64,000 nucleotides of DNA, taken from Oxytricha trifallax (taxonomy: Eukaryota > Ciliophora > Spirotrichea > Sporadotrichida > Oxytrichidae). Of the stretch, positions 56,025-64,000 are shown in pieces (the stretch's first letter is position 1; the number at the start of each line of letters is the position of its first letter). The stretch covers positions 1 through 64,000 of the forward strand of contig ARYC01003466.1 of assembly GCA_000711775.1 (NCBI GenBank). Direction: 5' to 3'. The translations under genes were made by a program, and so were the position numbers. Under the pieces are notes generated by a model. That model had not been told where the DNA came from. It searched no databases and saw nothing but the letters and a program-made list of their open reading frames with translations.

Positions 56025-56802
56025 ATGGAGTCTATGAATGATGCAATGAAGAGATTTTAATAAGAAAATTTCGGAGTAAAAAGGACCTTTATAGATATTT
56101 GGTATAGCAAGGTAAGTTCTTATTTAAGATTAATAAATCCATTATAGTTGGATTGTTCTTACCTACTTAGGAGGGAACAAAAATATAATTCTTAAAAGCC
56201 TTACTAAGTGAAGAGAAAAAAGCTTTTAAGTCAAATGAAATTAGGATGATAAAGATACCTAACTACCCTGAAATATCAGTGACAAACCTATATGACGATG
56301 CTATGAGTGATCCGGACGTAGCTCTCTACCTTCCATCAAAGCTACAGCTCTCAAATAAGTTGCCAGAGAGAAACTTCTTCTTTGGTGTTCTTGCAACTCT
56401 GAAACCTGAATACTTAAATGAAGTTATTTAAGAAGCTCATAAGAAACGCTACAGCATCTCTCCTGAAGAAAAAGAGAAGCAAGGTATTAAAATAAGTGAC
56501 ACCTGGCTGTAGGAACTTCAAAAGCATCCTTTCATCTCAAGTAAGCTTAGTCTTCTAACTTTATAGAAAAACCTGGTACTGCTATATACTTGATGAAAGA
56601 GCGCAGCAAATTAAACAGAGATAGAAAGTCTCAAGTAAAACATGAATTGAGTAAGAGGCTCTTCAAAGATTTATAAAAGCCAGAAGAGATGAACATAGAT
56701 ACAGGAGCTGGCACTTAGAGAAGAAACATAGGCCCAAGCAAGCCTTAAGAGGAAGAAAAGAAAGAGAAACCAAATCCATTTACGGGCAAATTTTATAATA
56801 GA
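56025..56802 (+). pseudogene. TBE D 22-kDa-type protein
   Basis: The ATG at 56025 gives MESMNDAMKRFQQ. After a frame step the product continues LYRYLVQQGKFLFK, GLFLPTQEGTKIQFLKALL, MIKIPNYPEISVTNLYDDAM and QLSNKLPERNFFFGVLATLK, unbroken to HPFIS. A 26-nt intron (56541-56566) leads into KPGTAIYLMKERSKLN and the tail NIDTGAGTQRRN...KEKPNPF. The stop used in A and B (TGA) is AGA here at 56800-56802, so the frame runs on into the antisense of the transposase. Role unknown. Confidence 0.85.
56541..56566 (+). other. 26-nt intron in TBE D 22-kDa gene
   Basis: GTAAGC...TATAG, identical in length and place to copies A and B. Confidence 0.75.
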
Positions 56803-57608
56803 ACCTATTCATTCGCTTAAATCTAAAACTTATTTATAAACACAAAATCTACCTTCTCTTGCGCATACTTTAGCTTTATCATCGCTGACTCTTTTAGCAG
56901 CACTCTTTATAAAATCGACTGTATCTATCTTCAAGTCGTGCATTAAGTGATAGAGTAGAAGTTTCTTGTAGTGGCCTTTCAATAACCCCCAATATAATTC
57001 AATTCCATTAAACTAAGGGCTGTAAGGAACATTAAATACAGGTGTTATGTTTAGCCTTTCATATTCCTTTCTTGAGTCTTTAGTTTTATGAACTGATAAG
57101 TTATCAACGAACAGAATAATCTCTTAGTCAGCGTATTTGTCTCTGAGTTATTGTAAGAACTTAATATATTATTCAGTCTTTATAGAGCGAGGGTGGATAA
57201 CATAAGTCTCTAGGCCACTATCTTCACTTATTCCACCAAGGATAGCATGAGTTTATATCTTAACCTTTTAGTCATAAACTTCTATATTACTATACCTCTT
57301 GTACCAAGACCTTGATATTAATGTATTGAATGTAAATACAGCTTCATCAGCGTGTATGAACTTTATATTATGCTCTTAAGATCTCTGCATTTAATCGAAT
57401 AAATAATTCAAATTAGTCTTATAAAATGAAACATTAAAGTCAATCACTCTCTTAATGCGATTGACTGTCTTGTAAGATATTCGGTTCTTTTTATATATGT
57501 TAGCTATCGATTAAGCAGATATGTGAAGCTCAGGAAATTGGCGATGAAACATCTCAGCCCTTTAGGAAAGAGAGAAATGAGCCCAGTATTTAAGAGTCTT
57601 ATCATTAA

Positions 57609-58409
57609 GCTAAAATTTTTTGAAAATAAATTGAATTTAAATTGAAATATACATATATGGATATGAAGGTCTTAAGCTTAATTAAGACAATTAAGAATAT
57701 ATTAGGTAAAGCCCTAATTAGGACATTAAATTTAGCTTTATCTCAATAAGCTGATTTACAATCAACTCAAGATATTTTGACTGCCTCCCTTGAGCTTTTA
57801 AGCTCATAATTGTGGGCTTATAAAGCTCAAAATCTTTGTCCAACCACCTCAATGGTCATTTTTCAAAAATCTGTTTTTAAGTAAAGTCTTATAGACGGCT
57901 ATAATAACCATTTTGTGTTAATTCTTATTTAAAGTATAAATTATTAGGCTTTAATTATTAAAAATCATTAAAAATTAAACTTGAATTAGTTTTAAAAGAA
58001 TTCTCTATAGAGAATTTAAATCAGCCTAAAATTTATTACGTTTTAAAATATGAATTTAAATAATTAAAGCCTAATAATTTATACTTTAAATAAGAATTAA
58101 CACAAAATGGTTATTATAGCCGTCTATAAGACTTTACTTAAAAACAGATTTTTGAAAAATGACCATTGAGGTGGTTGGACAAAGATTTTGAGCTTTATAA
58201 GCCCACAATTATGAGCTTAAAAGCTCAAGGGAGGCAGTCAAAATATCTTGAGTTGATTGTAAATCAGCTTATTGAGATAAAGCTAAATTTAATGTCCTAA
58301 TTAGGGCTTTACCTAATATATTCTTAATTGTCTTAATTAAGCTTAAGACCTTCATATCCATATATGTATATTTCAATTTAAATTCAATTTATTTTCAAAA
58401 AATTTTAGC
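57609..58409. mobile_element. P1: 801-bp palindromic element
   Basis: Two arms of about 348 bp, nearly perfect inverted copies, around a 105-bp AT-rich centre. The ends read GCTAAAATTTTTTGAAAAT... / ...ATTTTCAAAAAATTTTAGC, and TTAA lies on both sides. The data equally fit a TA duplication with ends starting AGCTAAAA. No gene is inside. Confidence 0.9.
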
Positions 58410-58420
58410 TTAATAAGATA

Positions 58421-58835
58421 TTGTAGGAATACAATTGATTTGGGAAATTAAATTATAATTAATAAATTAAATAAATAAATAGTGGTAGTTAACTTTCTGG
58501 AAACCCTGACAATATGGTACTTGTTCGATAGAGAATTCAAAATCAGCTGGACTTTACTATTGGCGGTACCCCTCTATCGCATCCCTGGAGCGAGATAAAT
58601 CGATTTTAATTTCAGCATTAAAATCAACTAAACAAATCACCCAAAATTAAAATCGATTTATCTCGCTCCAGGGATGCGATAGAGGGGTACCGCCAATAGT
58701 AAAGTCCAGCTGATTTTGAATTCTCTATCGAACAAGTACCATATTGTCAGGGTTTCCAAAAAGTTAACTGCCACTATTTATTTATTTAATTTATTAATTA
58801 TAATTTAATTTCCCAAATCAATTGTATTCCTACAA
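58421..58835. mobile_element. M2: 415-bp palindromic MITE
   Basis: Ends TTGTAGGAATACAATTGATT... / ...AATCAATTGTATTCCTACAA with TA on both sides. The arms contain GCTGGACTTTACTATTGGCG, as in M1, and the length is identical to M1 (415 bp). Only 11 bp separate it from P1. Confidence 0.9.
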
Positions 58836-59206
58836 TACTAAATATGATGATGTTAAATTTTTAAGGGTCTCTTAGGCTATGAATTAAGATGCTATATCTT
58901 TAAATTAAATGCTAATAGACAATGAGACTTCACAGTTACTGGAGATTTATGAAGAGGCCTTGCTATAGATGTATAATTCAGAACATGCTTGAGTTATTCA
59001 CTATATTTATCGCATCCATATCGCACATTAAACAATAAATCTATATACTCACTGTCAAAAACTGACGCCAAACCCCGCATATACTAACTTAAATTACTAA
59101 TATTTAAACATTGAACCCTTACATAAACCCTAATAAAGTATGCACTAATAGTCTACTTTTATTAATCAAAAACTCAATCAAACTACTGAAAGGTTTTGGG
59201 GTTTTG

Positions 59207-61964
59207 AATGTTTTATTATAAAATTTCTTTGTAAGTTAATATTAGATTTTTACCTTATTTTTTATTTAGTTAACTTTAGCTTTTGCAATTTATTAATTTT
59301 CTTATATTGTTGTAAATCAAAATCTTATTTTACATTAAAATATTTGATTATTTATTTATTTCTTCATTAAAATTAGTAATTTATACTTTTCATTATAATA
59401 CTTATATTTATTTCTAAAAATACTTTGGAAAGTTTTTTATTTTATTTACAGATTATAAATAGATTTTATATTATATTGTAAACCTTAGTCTAAATTTAAT
59501 TTATAACCTGCAATCATACTAAACAATTAATATGTAGAAGAATGAAATATAGAATTTAGTAAAATTAAATTTATTAATCAATACTTATCATTATATTTTT
59601 ACATAATTTGAATAGTTCCCATTAAATATCATAAATCATAAATTAAACATTAATTAATTTCCTACTTTCTTCAAATCACGTCTAGAAATATAAAAGGCTT
59701 CTATGCTAAAGCAATCAGAACCTTATGGCAATTATATTTCTTTGTTGAAGTTTAAAATTATGTTTACATTAATTATATTCAAAGCTAAAACATTGAAGAG
59801 TCTTCCATTTTCACTTTATTTATTTGCTTCCTTATCAACATAAAAACAACTTATTTTTAACTGAAACTGATTTTCTAATGATCAAATCTCTAATCTATAT
59901 AAGTTAGTATTTCTAGATAGTCAATCTTAAGATTAAAATTGTAGTTTATTTAATTAATAGTTTGGTTTGTAAAATAAAAGTGCAGTTTTATGCAATAATA
60001 TTGAAAATAGATAGATATTTGCAATGTTAAATTCTTATCAGTATGACCCAGAGAAGCTATATAGTGTTGCACATCCAAATTAACAAAAACTAATGTATAT
60101 AGAGTGAATTCCTAGAAATTGGTTATTTCGTTAAACAAATTTAAACTAATTTAGTTTAATGAGCAAGATATTCATGGGGAAGATTACTATTGAATACTTA
60201 ATCAATTCATAAAAAACAGCTTGAGAATCCTATTCTATAGATCCTCTGATGATACAATTTTAATATTTACCTTTTTGTAACTTTTATATTTTTTTGAGTG
60301 AGTAGGATCTCTACCATCTCCATAGGTAATTTTAATTCATTTAATTATTATTTAATCATCAAGTTGTAATAACTTAGTGAAACAATAATAAATGTTGCAT
60401 TAGATACTCTAAAATACCAAATAGGTAATCACAAATTTACTTTTAATTTTTTATATAAAGCAAAGTTGCATTGAATAATCAATTAAATATTTAAAAGTAT
60501 CTTTAATAAAAAAAAATATAGTTTGATTTATTAATAGTATACATGCTATACAATTATACAAGTAATACCATAAGTTAATAAAGTAATGCTAGTATATCTG
60601 ATTTAAACTATGTTATTTGTTTATATATAAACTTATCCCACAAATGATTATTCTTACTATAACTTTAATTGGTAACTATAATTACGTGATGTGCAAGTTC
60701 CCAGAGTTTATCTCATGCAATTTAATTTTCAATAATTCATATTTTTAACAATTTTTTATCGATGTTTTACATGAAAGTTATCTAACATATATTAACAAAT
60801 GAAATATTTCCATTTTATCCGATAAATTTATTGTAAAGTTAAGATATAAATATTGATATTTATAAATAATACACAATCTCTGTGTATAAACTAATTATAA
60901 ACTAACATTTAATTAACTTATTTAATGTATTAATATTTTAATCATGAATTTATGGTCAACTAATGCACATTCTTATGACTAAAGCTCATATTTACTAAGC
61001 GTTTTGAAAGCTTACTTTGCATATTTGTAATAAGTTTGAAGGATTCTTTTGTCTAAAATAAATTTAAAAAAAGTTATATCAAAGAAAATTTAATTTCTAA
61101 AACATAACTAAAATTAATTATGAAAAGAATATTTCATGTACAGTTTTTATCTAAAACATGTGAATGAAAATTTAATAAGTTATTGCCAAATGATAAATTA
61201 TAATTTGAAATTATGGTTACCTAGAGGCTCAGTTGATTTGATCAAACTAAATACTGAAATAAAGTTTATCAGATTGCTCATCTTAAATTCACATTTATTA
61301 AATATTACTATATTATCAGCAATCGAAACAATTTTAAATCATTGATGATTTATTCTTTCAAATTTGAAGCATGAATAATAAATTTAGTACACTCAATTAA
61401 TTTCCCTTTCTTATTATGGTTTTTCAGTAAGAAAAATTAAACCACTATATTTTAGCAATTTAGTTTTAGATCTCCTCTTTTGATAATTATTTATCCCTTA
61501 TATTAATATGTTTTATTATAAATTTCAAGTGACAGTGGTGAGGCATTCGTATTTGCAATTTAATTAATTGGAATTTAATTGTCCTCAATATAGGGAAGTT
61601 GTGAAAAATAACAAAGAATAGAGATGCTCTTATTATTTATTAAGTCAAAATTATAAAAGTTCACCAGAAAATGAGCAAGTAATTAAGAGTGACATTAATA
61701 TGTAAATATATTTGAATTTATTGTTAGAGATAAACTGTATATCTACTTTATAATTATAGATTTGCATAATTCTACACTAATAGTCATAGAAATACTGAAG
61801 AATCTTTTTAGAAGATTATATGGATCTTAGACTATTCAATTTTATCTAGTGTGGTGTTGAAGCCTGGAATTATAAATAAGGAAATTGAATTCTACATAAC
61901 CTTTATTTATTTTCCAATTATTCTAGTTATATAATAACTTTTAACCAATAATATAAGATTTTTT
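59207..61964. other. AT-rich DNA with a weak coding island
   Basis: Mostly featureless. Near 60024-60105 a short frame reads MLNSYQYDPEKLYSVAHPNQ before TGA, and near 60165-60215 another reads MSKIFMGKITIEYLINSQK. These may be small macronuclear-destined segments, but the evidence is thin. Confidence 0.35.
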
Positions 61965-62446
61965 GGGGGGGAAGTTTCCTGCACTGTTTTTTATCTATGT
62001 TAAATTTAATGAATTTTACATAAATTAGCAAATTTAATATTTTTATGACCCATTAATATTAAGAGCATATTATTCATCATTGAAGTAGCTCAAGAAAATA
62101 TAGTACAACATTATATAGGCATGATAAGAGCAAGATAAATTGAATCAGAATTACACTAATAGTTGGATATAATATTTGGAATTACTATAGTAAAGCAATA
62201 TAATATTTAAAAGATAGAACCTACAAATATCACATGAAGAATGTCAAAGTTTTTGGAATCTAAATATCGATATTCACAATTGATTAATAAATTAAATTAT
62301 AATTATAACAATGAAATTGGTCCTGAAGTTGGTTGATAGTTGTTGTAAAGATTAATTTAATTAAAAAAAATTAAAAATTAAAAAAGTGCAGGAAACTTCA
62401 CTAAATTTTTTTTTATCATAAACCAGTGCAGGAAACTCCCCCCCCC
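61965..62446. mobile_element. G2: G-run inverted-repeat element
   Basis: Left end GGGGGGGAAGTTTCCTGCAC TG, right end CAGTGCAGGAAACT then CCCCCCCCC. An inner second copy of the motif (GTGCAGGAAACTTCAC) lies 40 bp inside the right end. 482 bp in total, AT-rich middle, no gene. Confidence 0.65.
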
Positions 62447-63215
62447 AGATTTTTTATTTATATGTTCTAAAGAGGAATCTAAAATTACTAATAAAGTAAT
62501 TTAACTAAAAAATGTTTTATATTTTAGGGAATAATTATGTAAAAGCTCTAAATTAAAAGAGTCAGAGTATCTACAAAATGCTTTATCTAAACTCTGCTAA
62601 CTAGGATTACTAAGCTAATGAAGACATTATAATTGAAGCAATTGGATTAAATATGTAATCTTAATTACACTGTAACTTATGTGCCTGATAAATTTTAATG
62701 CTAATTTAGCAAAATATTGTTATAAATTTTTTTTATTTAATTAAAAATGAAAATCTTTATTTTTAATTAAATAAAGGAAGTTTTTGTTAAATAAAGCATG
62801 CTAATAGAAAAAAGAACTAAGCAATAACTAATAAGTTATTTATTCTAGAGTTTAATCTTTTATTATTTATTAACTAGGAATCATAAAACATAATTCCTGC
62901 TAGAAATTTAAAATTCTTAAGGAAGCAAGGTAAGTATACCAAGATTTAATGGAATCTTGAATGTGTTCCGATTAAATAATAATAATAATGGATAGAGTCA
63001 TCTTCTTGTAGAAGCTTAAAGCACCTGATAAATCCTTTTTAGATTTATGATATTTCCTAAAAGAAATTACTTTTTTAGACGTAAGCAAATGTATTGAATG
63101 AAAACAATTGGTTCACATAATTTAATATTATTAACTTTTATGAACATAAAAATTTAATTGAAAACTTATCTTTATTTAATTAATGATGTTTTGCTAAATA
63201 ATGATAAAATATTAT
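62447..63215. other. AT-rich DNA, no gene seen
   Basis: No supported feature. Confidence 0.5.
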
Positions 63216-63658
63216 GGGGGGGGGGGAAGTTTCCTGCCCCAAACAGTTTCCCCCCCCTCCGGAAGTTTCTTGCCAAACATTAAATTTTATATTGTTTGGC
63301 AATAAAATACTAGAAACATATAAATTTCAATTTTAATAACTATTACCTTGTACTACTTGTACTAAACAACTTTTATTAATATGTAATTTTCAACATACAT
63401 AATTATTCTTTATCAAATAATATATTAATAATAATGCTAAAATAATTAATTTTTATTAATAAATAATGTGATTTTCATTAAAATGTGAATTTATTATCAA
63501 GGTAGAAATATATTTGAAGCTAGAATAAAAATAACTATATTATAATAAATAATAAAGATTCTTTGAAAATTATAATAATTGCATATTTTTATGTATGGGG
63601 CGGGAAACTTCCCCCCTTGGATGCATATAAAATTTTGGGCCAGGAAATTTCCTCCCCC
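63216..63658. mobile_element. G3: G-run inverted-repeat element
   Basis: The left end starts with a G-run followed by AAGTTTCCTGCCCC, and a second facing unit (CCCTCCGGAAGTTTCTTGCC) comes 25 bp later. The right end has GGGGCGGGAAACTTCCCCCC and GGGCCAGGAAATTTCCTCCCCC. 443 bp in total, same doubled-end plan as G1 and G2. Confidence 0.65.
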
Positions 63659-64000
63659 AATTTTATTATGCAAATGTTATTGATGTTATTTAACTAATTA
63701 TTAATTAATTTAATTATTGAAAGTATATTGATTTTAGACTCAAAGTGAGTATAATTAACTTTGAAAATTATTTTTAATAGGTAAATAATTGAAACTACTG
63801 ACGTGAATTTATTGTTAAATATATGAGTTCAACAGTTGTGAATATACTAATCATTGGACTAACTTAGATTACATCTATCATATTTGTTGATTGATTAAAT
63901 TCATTTATATATAAATAAAATAATTACATTTTCATATTGTTTTTACATTAATTAAAATAACTTAAATCAAGTCTGAACATAAACTTACTCACAAATTTAC
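63659..64000. other. AT-rich DNA to window end
   Basis: No supported feature. Confidence 0.5.

Larger units (their letters stand above)
56809..59090 (-). pseudogene. TBE D transposase, split by P1 and M2
   Basis: The C-terminal two thirds (57608 down to TGA 56809-56811) include VDNLSVHKTK and FNGIELYWGLLKGHYKK, in frame through the G-run where TBE A has a deletion. The N-terminal third resumes at about 58838-59090 beyond two insertions. The first Asp motif is encoded near 57340. The gene is inactivated by the insertions, not by point decay in the catalytic part. Confidence 0.9.
52472..59206. mobile_element. TBE transposon D with three nested elements
   Basis: The left end starts CAAAACCCCAAAACCC and the right end finishes GGTTTTGGGGTTTTG, with AAT on both sides. 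The 6.74-kb length includes R4 (52531-54004), P1 (57609-58409) and M2 (58421-58835); without them the element is about 4.05 kb, matching the known size of TBE1. R4 landed in the left terminal repeat itself, P1 and M2 in the transposase. Same subfamily as A. Confidence 0.95.

Noticed and set aside
1..64000. CRISPR array, bacterial operon signals, rRNA genes
   Set aside because: No regularly spaced short repeats, no ribosome binding site pattern, and no conserved rRNA segments were seen; the code and introns are eukaryotic.
1..64000. TGA read as an amino acid throughout
   Set aside because: In-frame TGAs fall in copies that also have frameshifts, replace different residues (Trp, Gly, others), and TGA ends the TBE genes at matching positions in A and B; stop plus decay is simpler.

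Overview
This window looks like germline (micronuclear) DNA of a hypotrich ciliate such as Oxytricha or a close relative. Four things point there. (1) Coding stretches stay open only if TAA and TAG are read as Gln, with TGA as the only stop. (2) The sequence is very AT-rich, with short AT-rich inserts between coding blocks, three of which are flanked by direct-repeat 'pointers' whose removal restores a reading frame. (3) Telomere-like C4A4C4A4 / G4T4G4T4 sequences end large transposons with 3-bp AAT or ATT target duplications, as in TBE (telomere-bearing element) transposons. (4) Introns are tiny (26-44 nt in several genes).

Layout. 1-5.9 kb: a left-truncated TBE (A) with a nested Rep-type element (R1) and a duplicated right terminus. 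5.9-12.2 kb: AT-rich DNA, a G-run inverted-repeat element (G1), a second Rep-type element (R3), and broken host-like gene pieces (MORN, Cys-rich secreted protein). 12.3-13.9 kb: an IS1595/Merlin-like DNA transposon. 14-18.8 kb: TBE B, with a SINE-like insert and a MITE inside. 19.6-21.3 kb: TBE C, a composite of two kinase-end halves joined head to head. 22-26 kb: decayed LINE-like retroelement (endonuclease and reverse transcriptase pieces). 26.4-30 kb: unrecognised ORF remains. 30.4-34 kb: a divergent TBE relative (E). 34.6-41.4 kb: fold-back elements, unrecognised minus-strand ORFs and the largest Rep-type element (R2). 42.2-51 kb: the host gene cluster: an RGG-box protein (+), a calponin-homology protein (-), a MATE transporter split by at least three internal eliminated sequences (-), and a large Leu/Gln-rich protein (-). 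52-59.2 kb: TBE D carrying three nested elements (Rep-type R4, palindrome P1, MITE M2). 59.2-64 kb: AT-rich DNA with two more G-run elements.

How they work together. Each TBE carries the same three genes in the same arrangement: zinc finger/kinase (-), '22-kDa' protein (+), and D34E transposase (-). The 22-kDa and transposase genes converge, 6 bp apart. The most unusual system is a set of TA-flanked inverted-repeat elements (R1-R4) built like Tc1/mariner elements but carrying pieces of a rolling-circle Rep protein (SF3 helicase), with subterminal hairpins or 9-bp iteron arrays like replication origins. The clearest biology of genome rearrangement is the MATE locus, where pointers can be read directly and a MORN-gene piece of the opposite strand sits inside it.

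Limits: all translations were done by eye. Boundaries of decayed genes are approximate, and no database search was possible.
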